The notes: generated by a model not told the origin, from the sequence alone. DNA of 64,000 nt from Humulus lupulus (GCF_963169125.1 NC_084798.1:101015970-101079969); one strand, 5' to 3'; shown: positions 1 to 13,147, counted from the stretch's first letter. Translations and numbers: made by a program.

Positions 1-375
1 GCCGAGCCTTGTGAACTCTCAACTCCCTCAACTTATAAGTCGAGCCTTGTAAACCCTCGACTTATAAATCGGGCCTTGTAATCCTTTGACTTATAAGTCG
101 GCCTTGTAATCCCTCGACTTATAAGTCAGCATTATAAATCCTTGACTTATAAGTCGAGCCTTGTAAACCCCTCGACTCATAAGTCGAGCCTCTTTTTAAT
201 CCCTCGGCTTATAAGTCAGGCCCCTATAGTCCCTTACCTTATAAGTCGAGCCCTTTTTGTCCATCGGCGTATAAGCCGAGCCTCTTTTTAATCAAATATA
301 CCGTCAACTAGTAGGTCGAGCTCTTGGTTAGGTGCAATATACATACTTCCGACTTATAAGTCGAACCTCTCAGCT
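1..375. repeat. Tandem array, unit about 30 bp
   Basis: About a dozen diverged head-to-tail copies of a unit containing 'cttataagtcgagcc' followed by a variable 'ttgtaaaccctcga' stretch. Copies vary from roughly 26 to 34 bp and have no unique spacers between them. The array lies inside the minus-strand LTR fragment, in its 3' half as read on the minus strand. Confidence 0.85.
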
Positions 376-482
376 GGGAACAGACATACGTATAATACAT
401 TCATCATACACAGATACAACACATTACAATGTACTTACACAGGTATACACATGCATAGTTATAATCATGCTCATTAGCTGGC

Positions 483-668
483 CCAAGCCCTAATCATGTT
501 TACATTTAACAGTTGGGCCAAGCCCCAATCATAACACGTTTGACAGCAGGGTCGAGCCCTAATCATAATACATTCAACAACGGGGCCGAGCCCTAATCAT
601 AATACACTCAATAACGGGGCTGAGCCCTAATCATAATACATTTAACAATGGGTTCGAGCCCTAATCAC
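483..668. repeat. Tandem array, unit about 38 bp
   Basis: About five copies of a unit built on 'gggccgagccctaatcat' followed by 'aatacattcaacaa'. The first copies read 'ggcccaagccctaatcat' and 'gggccaagccccaatcat'. The 'gagcc' core resembles the neighbouring 30-bp array, so both arrays may share an origin. Similar direct repeats of about 40 bp sit at the matching place in the LTRs at 6790 and 32604. Confidence 0.85.
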
Positions 669-2121
669 GTATCTCACGCATCGGGTGCAGTTTTCTTACC
701 TTTGGTCCAAGCACAAGCAAATAAGAAAGCAAGCAAGACCCCCGAGAACGATCCTCTCCTGAGCCTTAGCGATAACCTAGTCACAACCATAGATAATATC
801 CTTTCAACATTCGATTCCATGATAGAACCCCGGGTCCAATCCCATGCTTCCGAGACCTCCAACTCCACCAAACAAGGTGTTGAAATCGTCCCCTGAGCCC
901 TTGAGCAAAAACCCTAAAAAGTAACAAAAAATCAAGTCCTGAAAGTTTAGTAGAGCTACAGCGCTACCTACTAGGTGCTACAGCGCTAAAGTCAGAAACT
1001 CCAACTGCCCATCAGACTAGCCCTGTAGCACTACATACCTAGCGCTACAGCACTAATCCCAGCTAACCCAAAATTCTGGGTTTTTTCTCCAGAATTCTCC
1101 AAACCTCAAAGCCTCAAATTCGATCCCAACGGGTCCTCATCCTCTCAAATCAACATTTCAATCCTCCAAACAGTTTACCCAATTGCCTAGCAACATTAAA
1201 ACAGCAACAAACACCCAAAATCTACATAGAAACTCAAAATCCAAGTCTTGAGTTTGTAAAACTCAAGAACAGCAAAAACAGAGTAAGAACTCAGAAATTT
1301 AGAGAGAATCAAGGGTTAAAATCATTACCTTATTCAGTGAAGATGGGTTCCTAGCAATCCCCTAGCTTGCCAACACTTTTCCTAAGCCTCAAATCCAAAA
1401 CTCCACTCCAAAAATTCAAGCTTTCTTCCCAAAACTTCAAACCCTATGAGAGAGAGAAGGGAGTACGGGAGGGAGAGAGAGCTGTTGCACTTGTTTGTTT
1501 CCTTTAGAACTCAGCAGAGTTCTAGGTTGCCTAAGTATGCTAATCCCCAACACAGCAAATGACCAATATGCCCTTAAGCCCATAGCATGCCACTTAAAGC
1601 CTTCAAGGGCATTTTAGTCTTTCACCATCTCATCTCACCATTTCCTTAAATAAATCTTAGTTATCTCCAATACACCAAATAAATCTCCATTACTCAATAA
1701 TTCTCGGCAATGCGCTAATTTACCAAAATACCCCTAGGCCTACCCCGAGTCAGATATTTATTCCCGTTGTTACATTTTTGCTAATTTGCTCACTAGGATC
1801 GCCTCATGCCGAATAATCTAAATATATCCACATAATAATGTTGTCTCACACATATATCACATATATGCCCATATATATTCAAATATACCCATAACGGGTC
1901 AAATTTACAAAAATGCCCTTCTAGTATGAAACATACCCATATGCATATTTAATGCACCTAAACATGCATATATAATTATATTATAATATAACTCACATAA
2001 TCAAGTAATAATATACATATATATCACATATACACATGAATGACAATTAATTCATGTTTAATCATATACAACCCATAATTTGCCAATATGGCCCCCTAAT
2101 CAAGGCCATAATCTACTAAAG

Positions 2122-5100
2122 ATGTCGCTTAGAAGATCTGCTCGCAACAATGTCAATGTCCCTAACGCTGCTCCTGAGAGCAATGAAGCCCCTCCGGTTC
2201 GAAGAAGGGGAAGGTGTGCAACCAATGCTGCTATTAATGAAGGTGCACCATCGCCGCCGATTGACAACACTGCAGAAATTGCCAGACTACAACAACAAGT
2301 TGAGGAATTACTATAGCAATAGTGACAACAGCCTCAGCCGCAACCACAGCCTCAGCAAATGGTCCCAGCACCCCAACAAGTTGGTCCATATGTGGGATGG
2401 CCAATGGCGAACTATGCGGCATACCTAACTTAGCACATGGAGCCAGTTTATGAGTGATTTCATAAGCAACACACTCCGAACTTTGAAGGGACAACAGACC
2501 CCTTCGAGGTGGAAGAATGGCTCAGAAATGTGGAGCTGATCCGGATACACATGAACCTCGGTAACGCGGATCGCATATCCTGTGTTTCGTCTCTACTAAA
2601 GAAGGATGCTAGAATATGGTGGGATTTAGTTCAGCAGACTCACGATGTCGCCACCATGACTTGGACCAGATTTGTGGAGCTGTTCAACAAAAGTACTACA
2701 ATTCGGCAGTCAATGCTTCAAGAGTCGAGGAGTTCGCTAGTCTGAAGCAGGGCAACTTGACAGTAGTAGAATATGCTCGGTAGTTTGACAGATTAGCCAA
2801 GTTTGCACCAGAGTTGGTTCCAACTAACTTTCTGAGGGTGACCAAGTTCGTTAGAGGACTTCGACCAAAGATTGAATTAGGGGTTAAGATATCCAACCCA
2901 AGAAATACTACTTATGTTGATGTTATAGAAATGGCAATAGAAGTAGAAAGGCTTCAAGCAAACGTTAGTAAAGAAGAGGCTAGTAAGCTTGAGCCTAAAC
3001 ATCAGAGTCAGCCTCAAAATGGTCGGAACAACAAAAACAACAACAACAACAACAACAATCAGTCTAGCAACAATAGTAATGGTCAGAAGAGACGGCATTC
3101 TGACAATAAGCAGTCCGATAACGATAAAAGGGCACGGACAAACAATGGAGGTAATAGGCAGGATTATGTAGAATACCGCAATGTGCTAAATGCCAAAAGA
3201 AACATCCTGGTGAGTTTCGCGCAAACACCAAAGGATGCTACAACTGTGGTCAGGAAGGACACCAGAAGAGAGATTGTCCCCAGCTCAAGCCAGAGGGGAA
3301 AAAGGAAGAGAAATGGTTCCTGGCAGGGTATTTGCCTTAACCCAAGGAGAAGTTGATGCTAGCAATAAAGTAGTTACAGGTCAGGTTTCTATCCTCCATA
3401 ATATATGATATGTATTATTTGATTCGGGAGCCACTCATTCGTATATCTCATTAGGAATGATAGAGAAATTAGACAAACCTTGTGAAAAATTTAGAACTAG
3501 GTTTGTAACAGAGTTGCCTTCGGGCGAAGTAGTCCTATCATCATGGATAGTGCGAGGCGTACCGATCAAGATAGAGGATGTAGAACTAGAAGGAGACCTG
3601 ATAGAATTGGAGATTAAAGACTTCGACGTGATACTTGGAATGGATTGTCTAGCAAGGCATGGCGCAACCATCGACTGCAAACGTAAGCAAGTGATGTTCG
3701 AAACTCCTGACGGTCAGAGACTATGCTTTATGGGAAAGGTTTCAAGTCTACGCACACAGCTTATTTCGTCACTTAAAGCTCAAAAGATGATAGAAAAAGG
3801 ATGACAAGCATTCTTAGCTAGCTTCATGGATGTGGTGAAGGAAACACCACTAAAGGTTGGAGACATTCATATTGTAAAGGAATTTCCAGAAGTATTTCCT
3901 GACGACTTACCAGGGTTGCCGCTGACTCAGGAAATTGACTTCACAATCGAATTAGTACCGGGCACTGAGCCTATCTCCAAGGCACCATATCGGATGGCAC
4001 CTACCGAACTCAAGGAGTTAAAGATGCAGCTACAAGAACTCCTAGACTTGGGTTTCATTAGACCGAGCCATTCGCCATGGGGAGCACCGGTTCTATTTGT
4101 GAAGAAGAAGGACGGGAGTATGCGGATGTGCATAGATTAACGCGAGCTTAATAACGTGACGATTAAGAACAAGTACCTGCTACCCCGGATTGACGACTTG
4201 TTTGATCAATTCCAAGGAGCGACCGTGTTCTCAAAGATTGATTTACGATACGAGTATCATTAGCTCAAGGTACAGGAAGAAGACATTCCCAAGACAACTT
4301 TTAGAACTCGTTATGGGCATTACGAGTTTCTAGTCATGTCTTTTGGTCTTACCAACGCTCTAGATGCATTTATGGACCTAATGAATAGGGTATTTAAGGA
4401 CTATTTAGATAAATTCGTCGTGGTATTCATTGACGATATCTTGGTGTACTCAAAGGATAAAGTCGAGCATGAGGAACATTTAAGATTGATCATGTTACGA
4501 CTAAAGGAGCATCAACTTTACGCCAAGTTCAAGAACTGAAAATTTTGGCTCTCACATGTAGCATTTCTCGGCCACATAGTATCCAAGGAAGGAATTGCTG
4601 TAGACCTATCTAAAGTAGAGGCTGTGAAGGATTGGCCAAGACCAAAGAACGCATCTGAAGTAAGAAGTTTTCTGGGACTAGCAGGCTATTATCGGAGGTT
4701 CGTAGAAGGCTTTTCTAAGATAGCCACTCCACTCACCAACTTGACTCGGAAGCAGTAGAGGTTCAACTAGAATGATAAGTGTGAAGAGAGTTTTTAGTTG
4801 CTAAAGGATAAGCTATGCTCAGCACCAGTACTTTGTGCACCGACACCCAATGACAAGTTTGTAGTCTACTGTGATGCGTCAAAGCAAGGGTTGGGTTGTG
4901 TGCTGATGCAGAATGACAAGGTGATATCCTACACCTCAAGACAGCTAAAGGAATACGAGCAACACTATCCAACACACGATATGGAGTTAGCAGCAGTGGT
5001 CTTTGCATTGAAAATCTGGCGCCACTATCTTTATGGAGAACGGTGTGAGATTTATACGGACCACAAAAGCTTAAAGTATTTCTTCACTCAGAAGGAGCTC

Positions 5101-6753
5101 AACATGAGGCAGCACAGGTGGTTAAAGCTAGTGAAGGATTATGACTGCGAAATCTTATACCACCCAGGGAAATCAAACATAGTTGTTGATGCGCTAAGTA
5201 TAAAGAATTATGGAAGTCTAGCATCATTAGCTGGAATAGAAAAGCCGCTACAGCAGGAGCTGATCAATGCTGGAATAGAAGTAGTCATTGGTAAATTGGC
5301 TAACTTGTCCATCCAGTCAAATCTGTTAGAAGATATACGGATTGGGCAAGAACATGATGACACGTTAGTAACACATATGGATGCAGTTAGATAAGGGAAG
5401 GCGACAGATTACTCAATATCAAGTCAAGGTTTATTGAGATATAAAGATTAGGTATGCGTGCCGAATGACCAAGGGACTAAGATGAAGACTCTAGAAGAAG
5501 CACACAATACCCCATACTCAGTTCACCCAGGGTCGACCAAGATGACTCACGATCTTAAGGCAATGTATTGGTGGCCAGGAATGAAGAAGGATATAGCAGA
5601 GTACGTGTCTAAATGTTTGGTATGCCAGCAAGTGAAAGCAGAACATCAGCGGCGTGCAGGCTTATTTTAACCACTTAGCATTCCAGAATTGAAATGGGAC
5701 GACATAGCAATGGATTTTGTGACGAGTTTGCCTCGAACGAATAAGCAACACGACTCGGCTTGGGTAGTAATAGATAGATTAACCAAGTCAGCTCATTTTC
5801 TGCCTGTCAAGACTTCCTATATAGCAGAACAATACGCAGACATTTATGTTCAAGAAATAGTATGACTTCATGGAATCCCTAAAACAATAGTATCTGATAG
5901 AGGATTGGTGTTTACATCAAGATTTTGGGGAAGTTTGCAGCAAGCCATGGGTACCAAGTTAATTCTTAGTACAACATTTCATCCACAGACCGATGGTCAG
6001 TCCGAGCGTACCATACAGATTTTAGAAGATATGTTGCGCACTTGTGTACTTGATTTCGGAGGATTGTGGAGTAAGTACTTGCCACTGATAGAATTCTCCT
6101 ATAATAATAGCTACCAGTCAACGATCGGGATGGCACCTTACAAGCTACTTTATGGAAGGAAGTGTCGATCGCCGTTACATTTGGACGAGGTAGGAGAAAG
6201 GCAACTACTTGGACCCGAAGTTGTTAGAGAAGCTAAGGAAGTAGTAGCACTGATCAGAAAACATATGCTCACTGCTCAAAGCCATCAGAAAATTTATGCG
6301 GATGCCAAGCGGCATGGTGTGGAATTCAAAGTCGGAGATCAAGTCTTTTTAAGGATATCTCCTATGAAAGGTGTGAAGAAGTTCGGGAAGAAAGGCAAGC
6401 TTAGTCCCAGGTTTATAGGTCCTTTTGAGATATTGGACAAAGTGGGAGCAGTTGCATATAGATTAGCCTTACCGCCAGCATTAGCAGATAGTCACAATGT
6501 GTTCCACATCTCGATGCTGCATAGATATGTGTCAGACCCATCTCACATCCTCAAGTATGATACGATAGCACTCCAGAAAGACTTGAGTTACGAGGAACAG
6601 CCAGTTAGCACCCTAGATAAAGGGATGAAGGAGTTATGGTCTAAGATTATTCTGATAGTCAAAATCCTATGGAGAAATAGTTCTGAACAGGAGGCAACGT
6701 GGGAGTTGGAGAAGGACATGCAAGCTCGGTATCCGGAATTGTCTGGTAAGTAA
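2122..6753 (+). pseudogene. Tekay-I gag-pol polyprotein (pseudogene)
   Basis: The order is gag, zinc knuckle, protease, reverse transcriptase, RNase H, integrase, chromodomain. It aligns throughout with the intact 1544-codon frame at 43811-48445. The start MSLRRSAR matches that protein. Stops appear from 2314 (three close together), then at about 3802, 4138, 4537, 5392 and 5668. Frameshifts occur around 2695 and in the zinc-knuckle region near 3180-3230, where the knuckle is split. Still readable are protease DSGATHS (about 3421), [11 protein letters not shown] (about 4427), RNase H CDAS and [10 protein letters not shown], the H/C zinc-binding part of integrase (about 5500-5630), and [10 protein letters not shown]. 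The 'DALSR' motif is changed to DALSI. A polyasparagine run (AAC/AAT repeat, about 3031-3060) sits in gag. The last frame (5905-6753) is long and clean and ends with the typical chromodomain tail. It is certainly non-functional. Confidence 0.95.
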
Positions 6754-6789
6754 ATTTTGGGGATGAAATTCATTGTAGTAGGGGAGAAT

Positions 6790-8653
6790 TGTAGAGTCCC
6801 ATAATATTTACTTAGTTAGCTAGTTAGTAGTAGTTGTAGTATTTTAGATTTCGTGGATTTTGGTTCAAACCGGGACTTAGTTGGAAACTCCTAGCAATAG
6901 TTATGGATTTTATAAGTTTAACCTATAGTTTAAGAATATTAATTAAAACATAAGGTTTGATTAATATTGCTGGTCATAAATATGATATTTATTATAACCT
7001 AAGGTTTAGATAGAGCCAATAGGAATATGACACTTGTCATAAGCATGATTATTAAGGAATTAAGTATTTTAATGATAAAATAAGGAAATATAAGTTTTGG
7101 TATTCACCAGAAACGGTTAGGGTCGTAGTTTGACTCAGTCGAAGTAGTTATCCCATTCAAATTATGCTAAAAAGGTGTAATTACGTGTTTAAAATATTCA
7201 CGTATGTCGATATATCGCAGCTTGGAGCCGATATATCGCCTGACGAAGAATACAGAAAACACATTGGCGTTACACGATTGTATGAACGGAGGCTCGGGAA
7301 TAGGGCAGAGCCAATATATCGCCACATAGGGGCGATATATCTCCCTTAGTAGATTTTTTTTTTTAATTTTTAAAATAAGCTTTGACTCCTTAAACCTGCC
7401 CCTGGATAGTTTTGACCGAGTCTTCAGCCTCTGATTGACGAATATTCAAATATTTTCAATTATTATTAATTATTTTATTCAAGCTAAAAAGAAGATATTT
7501 TATTCCTAGAACCATATAAATAGGACTAGTACCCAGCCCTTCCACTCACTCTTCAAGTTGTGATCAGAGACTCCAAGTTGCTAGTGATTCCATAGAGTGA
7601 TAAACACTTAGGTTAGGAAAAAGCTTTGCCATTCTTAAGCTTTATAAAATACTTGGGAAGTGAGGATCAGTGTATTTCGCTATTGAAGTTACACCAATCC
7701 ATAAGGTTAACTAAGGTATTTCTATTCTCTAAGTCCAGTTCTTTAAACTACTTTAGTTTTTCTTTAGTTCTTTTTATTCAGATCCTAACTTTTGATATTG
7801 GTTTTTTACTAGGTTTTTGAAACTTAAGGGTCTTTCTTGGTAAGTTTCTTTTGAAGGTTTAGTTCCCACATTTATTCTTTACTCTTTAGAAATTCTGACC
7901 ATTCTTATTGTTGGTTTTAGGAGTGTTCCAAGTTCTGCATTTGTTCTAAAAAATCCCAGTTTTGGTAAGGAAAATAGGATAGATCTTGTATGTTTGTATG
8001 ATATGTTATGTTATCTTATGTTGTATGTTAACATTATGTATAGTATGTTTATAGACCTTGGGTATATGACTTGTATAGCTAACAAGCCCCAATAAATTAT
8101 GGGCATATGATTTGTTGAGCTAGCAAGACCCCACCAATCTATTGGGCATATGACTTGTTTAGTTTACAAGCCCCAAGTAGTATAATGGTCATTGTAGTAG
8201 AATATGACATATGTTTATAGTATATGTGTTTATGATATAATTTATGTATACGTTTTATGTTGTTCGTAGATTTTCCTTGTTGGGCATTAGGCTCACTCCT
8301 TTATTTTTAGTTTGATGCAGGAAAATAGATACAAAGGCGGAAGGATTCTTGGAAGCTTGGCATGTGTGTTAAGGTGAATGGAGTGGTTGGGCTGCGTGTC
8401 GATTCGAGGACGACGTTATTTTCTTTAGTCTATTTAAATTACGTTTTTATGTATTTTCCGCACTTAGCTTTGTAAACAATTTCATTTAAAGTTATGTTTT
8501 ATTTTAAAACAATGAGCTCATTTATGTATTACAAATATTATATTAAAGTTTTCAATAAAGTTATGAATTTTTCTCATGTATGTTCTCTTCAAAGTAGTAG
8601 TTATGTCTAGTAGGTTTAATTATCTAAGTCTTAGAAATAGTTTGGTCATTACA
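6790..8653 (+). repeat. 3' LTR of Tekay-I
   Basis: Begins TGTAGAGTCCC and ends GGTCATTACA (1864 bp), matching the Tekay-III LTRs in both ends and internal order. A TATA box lies at 7515-7522 (tataaata). Four copies of a 'cgatatatcgc' palindrome lie upstream of it (7208-7342). Three direct repeats of about 40 bp with 'gggcatatgac' lie at about 8045-8180. The 'gttgggcattaggctcact' motif shared by all three Tekay elements is at 8275-8300. Confidence 0.92.
7515..7522 (+). promoter_or_regulatory. TATA box of the Tekay-I LTR
   Basis: The sequence is 'catataaataggac'. It aligns with the TATA boxes of the Tekay-III LTRs and is followed by the same leader context ('actagtacccagcc'). Confidence 0.7.
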
Positions 8654-8803
8654 GTTGATGACTCTAATTCCTAGAGTTATCATACCTCCATATAGATATG
8701 ACTATAATTGATGATGGGAGGTGTTGTTTGAGTATGGAAAAAATAAGTGTACATAGAGTAGATGAACCTACTCCCTAGATAGGTGCACCATATTGTACTA
8801 GTA

Positions 8804-11800
8804 TGTAGTGCACCAAAAAAAAAATTAGTTATTAAATTTTTGTGTTTTATTTTATTTGACTGTTAAGTGATGTGAATTCTTATATTTAATTGTTTGTTTG
8901 TTTAAATTAATTTTTAGAATTGTTTGGTAGAATTTTGTGAATTTAATTATTCAATGTTATTTATTTATTTATTTTAAAAATGTGATTAATTGAGTTTTGG
9001 TTGAATGCACTAAGGTGCATGGTAGGTAGTGATGCACCCTAGTTATTGAGTGTGTGCATGTGCATGGTTGCATGGTGCACATGTGTAGAATTTTCTACAC
9101 ACTTGTAGTTTCCTTTTATTTAGATTTAATTATTTATTTGAAAAAAAAAAAGGAATGGGAAAGGGGTGTGGACGTGTGGAGTATAGTGGGAAAGGGGAAA
9201 TTATTTTCCTATTTTATTTGGGTGAATATTGGTTAAAATGGAAGAGATGTTGTCATCTTTATTCCATACCAATTAAAAATAAAATCAATTAAATAAGAAT
9301 TAAGATAAAATAATTAGGAATAGGAAACTTACCCTTTTATTTTATTAGGCTTTTATGAGTAAATTAGAATAAAGAGTGAAGGAAAAGGGAAGATAGCCAT
9401 TATGCTCTTGGGCTACCGAAACTAGAGAGAAGAAGAGAGAGAGTGAGAGGCGTGAGCTAGAGAGAGAAGGAGAAGAAGAAAGAAAGAAAGAAGAAGTAAA
9501 AGAGGGAATCAATTCTAGAGCATGTCTCTTATGTTTATGTTTGTTAATTTCTCTTCTTTTGATTCTTGTATTCTTGACTAGAGTTTTATTGTTGGTTTTC
9601 TCCTTCTCCTCATGTTGGTTTTCGAAAACCCTAGGCTTGAACAAGGGATGATATAGATTGAGTATTGGTCATCTTGTGTGTTCTTGATTTCACAAATCAA
9701 GAGAGGTAATGGATCTTTAGCCCTATTATTTTCATGTTATCTTGGGTATTCATGGTATTTTGGGTTTGTGGTCAATATAGGTTGATGATGGGGGATGTTG
9801 TCTTGTTGGTATCCTTGTTGATCTTGTAGATTTGGTTGATGGTTAAATGTTTCTTGTTGTTTTGTTTGTATGGTTATTATTGTATGTTAGAAAAAAAAAA
9901 GTCATGTATAAAAGGGTTGGTAAAGGTTTTAAATTGTGATCTATTAAAAAGGATGATGAATATTTTTGAAATAACATGAAAGGATTTCATTATTTTGGGC
10001 TATGGGAATTTCGGCTTAAGGATGATGTTTAAGCATGATTGTTATTTTTTTTATGTTTTTATGTTTTTATGTCTATTAAAAATCTTAGAAACATGATAGG
10101 TTGTTTGTAAGATTTTAAAAGGATATATATTAGTTTTGTTATTCCTTGAAATACTTCAATAAAAGTAATATGTGAAGAGATTATAATCAAGACAAGGTTA
10201 AAGATGATTATTTGATTATGATTTGTGAGAATGTTTTAAGGTGGTTTGATGAATTATTGTATGCTAATGGTAACATTAAAATGATTAAAGAGGTGTAGAA
10301 ACATGTTAAATAAATATGTATGAATTTTGTGAAATATGATGAAAAGAATGAATTTCATGATTTATAGTACTTGCTGATTTTTGTGTATAAAAGGTGTCAA
10401 AATGATGTGAAAAATGTTTTTGAATGCTTAAGTAAATTTTGCAAGTGCTTTGATGTTTTAAGAAGTTAAATGGGAGATTTTAAGATGCCTTGAAATGATA
10501 TTTTTGTGCAAATAATTACCTACATTTTTTTTTATACTTTGATGAACATATGAGTTTTTTTTTTTAAAATAAAAATGGTGATTTTGAGGGTATATTTAGT
10601 TGTTGGAATTTTGATAAAAAATGTGAGGTTGTATTTTTAATAAAAGCAATTTGATGTGTATGTTGAAATAAATTAATGCCCTAAACAATGAAAATATTAA
10701 AAATGGTATTTTCAATATAACTATGAGTGTTCATTTTAATAGTTATGATTTTTCTTTATTTTAATTAAGAAAAATGTTGAATTTAATTTACTTGTGTTTT
10801 TTTTAAGTAAATCAAATAATGGCTTAATGTTTATTAAAATATTTTAAAATAATTATGGGATTGTCACTTATGAATTTATTCTATTTAAAATTATGTCTTA
10901 AAAAATAATACAAGTAAAAATGTATTTTTCCCACATCTAAAAATTGTACTTTTTCTCACATTAAGTATGTAAATTTGTTAATTGGATTATAAGGTTGTTT
11001 TAAGAAAACATGTTAAATTATAAGTATTTTTACTTAATTTTTAGTCCTTATTATTTTATGGAATTCAAAAGTAAATAATAGAATTATTATATTTTTAAAT
11101 GGTTAAATAAATTATTTTATGAAATGTCTTAGGAGGTTTAATCAACTTAGTAATTTTAAAAAGATAAATAATGGTAATCAAAGCATGTTACAAATTCATT
11201 ATTTTTAAAACAATAGAAATAAGTGCGTAGGAATTATTGTTTTTAACGTCATTTTATAATAACGTTCCCACATATGCATGTTGCATGCAAATGCACTTTT
11301 ACGTTAAAAAATATGCCTATTATGCAACCATGTGATTTTTATAGAAAGAACATGCATGTAATATAGGTATAAATTGCATTATTCATTTGATGACTTTATG
11401 TGTAATTATGCCTAGTTTGGATGTTGTGAATAGTTTTCACCATGTGTGCATGGCCCATGCTCACATGGGTTATATGAGTGGGCAAAATAGAGTTTTATGT
11501 GATGCTAAAGGATGTTATTTGGTTATGGTATAGGCTCGTTGTGAAGTTGTCATTTTTTCTTTGCTTGGACCAAGGAAGTTAGATAGAAATTTTGTTTGTT
11601 TATGCTGTGAATGGTAAGGTTGGCTTGTATGAATAAGAATGTTATGATTGATGATACTTTTGCGGTATGAATTATGAAATGTTATATTGTGCTGATATGA
11701 CTGGATTGTACGTCATTTGAATGTTGTATGTTATGAATGGTTGTTAGCGTGATGAACGCGACTCAACAATAAAGAGGTTGCTAAGGATGTGAAGACATAA

Positions 11801-12481
11801 CCCGAGTTACTAAGGATATAAAGACGTAACTCAAAGGGCGAACGCACCGAGGTTACTCAAGGACCAGAGATCCTGTTTACCTCAAGAGGTGACATGGACA
11901 AGTTAGCGGGTCATGTTCACAAAGATATGATGTTATGATGATGATGATGACTTTGTATATGATGCCAATGTTGTGATGATTATGTTCATGTTTACGATAA
12001 TTATGTTGTTTCGATAATGATGCTATGATGTATGACAATGTATGAATGTAAAGATATTTTGTTGTGTTTTACTTATGTGTTATTTGTACTTCCTTACTGG
12101 GCTTTTAGCTCACCCCCTTACTTTCCCTTCCAAGTAGCAAATAGGTTTCTCTATGGCACGCGTGGTGATGTAGAGAGTTCTATTGTCATGGTGTGTATGG
12201 CGTGGGGGCATCCTATGGACGAGAAACGATCAGTTTAAACATCATTTTTTCTAAAAATAATGTTATGTTTATTTTGACATTCAGAACTTATTAGTGGGAC
12301 TTGAACTTTGGTTATTTTTAAGGATATTGCATGAAAACTACTATTTTTCTTTTTAAACTATTGGGCCCAACTTGCATGTTTTAGCAAGGCCCCACTGGGA
12401 TTTTATAATAAGTGACTTTTTCTCCTATAAATTCATGAGTATGCAAATGTTTTACAAAGCATTAGATTAGGGCGTTTTACA
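8804..12481 (+). repeat. 5' LTR of Tekay-II
   Basis: TGTAGTGCACC ... GGGCGTTTTACA, 3678 bp, very AT-rich. The first part has a purine-rich 'agagagaagaag' leader-like stretch at 9420-9500. The long middle (9700-11700) shows no coding frame. The conserved 'ttactgggcttttagctcac' motif is at 12092-12117. Short frames inside it are chance. I see no clear TATA box. Confidence 0.93.
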
Positions 12482-12483
12482 AA

Positions 12484-12495
12484 TGGTATCAGAGA
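12484..12495 (+). other. Primer-binding site of Tekay-II (initiator Met tRNA)
   Basis: TGGTATCAGAGA begins two bases after the LTR end. TGGTATCAGAGC is the usual plant PBS complementary to the 3' end of initiator methionine tRNA, so the last base differs here. Confidence 0.9.
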
Positions 12496-12565
12496 CAGCT
12501 TTTCCATGTTTCCAAGGACCCTCCTCATATATGCTAAAGACGGGGAAATCTCACCTCACAGCGTC

Positions 12566-12632
12566 GTAAGTATGTGTTTATGTGCTATTACTTGTTTCTG
12601 TTTTATTTAATTATATAGTTTCGTAACTGCAG
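12566..12632 (+). other. Candidate leader intron of Tekay-II
   Basis: GTAAGTATG at 12566 fits a plant 5' splice site and 'gtaactgcag' ending at 12632 fits a 3' splice site. The 67 bases between are T/A-rich. The acceptor lies ten bases before the ORF0 start codon. Tekay-III has the same arrangement at 42737-42811. This is inferred from sequence only. Confidence 0.4.
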
Positions 12633-12641
12633 TATAGTAAG

Positions 12642-13147
12642 ATGCCTTCTATTTTGAAAACTACTAAGAAACAACTACTCAAGGAGATCCGCGCAATACC
12701 CAAGGTCTAGCTTGAGGAGGATCCCTATGATTAGAAGATAGCAATTTTGAAAACAACAAAGGTAGTTTGTGATCACATTCAAGGGATCATGAACAAAAGA
12801 GGAGCCTTGCTATGGCCCATAGAGCAATATTGGGTGTTGAGGGAAGCACTGTCGATGTACTGGAGGCCCTTCCCCAGTTGGACCGGGCATGGAATGACAT
12901 TAATCAAGATGACCTGGAGTTTAGTACCACGGAGTACGTAATTCGCGATCTTATGGAAAACTACAATTTTAGTCGTCTGGAGCTGGTATTAGTGAAGACG
13001 GGTGATGGAGAAATAGAGGAGCGTTTGGAGACGGTGCATGACGTGGAAGGAGCCTTGGAAATTGAGGAAGTAACTCGAGCTATACAACGTCTGACCGCTA
13101 GGATGGAGATAATGGCGAGCGCTCCTAGCTACTTTCACATCCCATGA
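12642..13147 (+). pseudogene. Extra frame upstream of gag (ORF0) in Tekay-II, broken
   Basis: The frame opens at ATG 12642 (MPSILKTTKKQ...), has stops near 12708 and 12732, and continues to about 12810. There a frame change is needed to reach the clean 111-codon frame that starts at 12812 (MAHRAILGVEG...) and ends at 13147. The second part is helical-looking and acidic (EEVTRAIQRLTARME). It sits in the same place, between PBS and gag, as the intact 155-codon ORF0 of Tekay-III, and has a similar size. A weak likeness is visible around 'VLEALPQLDRAWND' versus 'VIAALEEIWEEMND'. I recognise no known domain. Codon-like continuity despite the breaks suggests it was once a protein. Confidence 0.55.

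Larger units (their letters stand above)
1..2114 (-). repeat. Truncated Tekay-type LTR, minus orientation
   Basis: Read on the minus strand, this stretch matches the layout of the LTR that starts at 62954 on the plus strand. Both share a 'gattagg' segment near the start, then 'attattatgtggatatatt' and 'gcgatcctagtgagc', then AT-rich sequence, a pyrimidine-rich leader, and a candidate splice donor 'aaggtaatg' near 1325. The first 30 or so bases expected at the LTR start are missing: at about 2110-2116 the LTR changes abruptly into gag sequence of the next element. The other end lies outside the window. No coding frame here is convincing. Four near-copies of a self-complementary motif (ctacagcgcta type) occur at 955-1060, and two tandem arrays occupy 1-375 and 483-668. 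Confidence 0.7.
2116..8653 (+). mobile_element. 5'-truncated Ty3/gypsy Tekay (Del) chromovirus, Tekay-I
   Basis: This is a decayed gag-pol followed by a complete 3' LTR. The 5' LTR, primer-binding site and leader are missing: the element begins within a few bases of the gag start codon, joined to the minus-strand LTR fragment. It is the same family as Tekay-III at 32604-50399, since gag, pol and LTR align along their whole length. The purine tract 'aggggagaat' lies directly before the 3' LTR. No TSD can be tested because the 5' end is lost. Confidence 0.9.

Noticed and set aside
1..668. Possible CRISPR-like array
   Set aside because: Units are direct tandem copies without unique spacers, inside a plant LTR.
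648..896. 82-codon frame in the left LTR
   Set aside because: It begins inside the tandem array and has no recognisable content or conservation in the related LTR at 62954.
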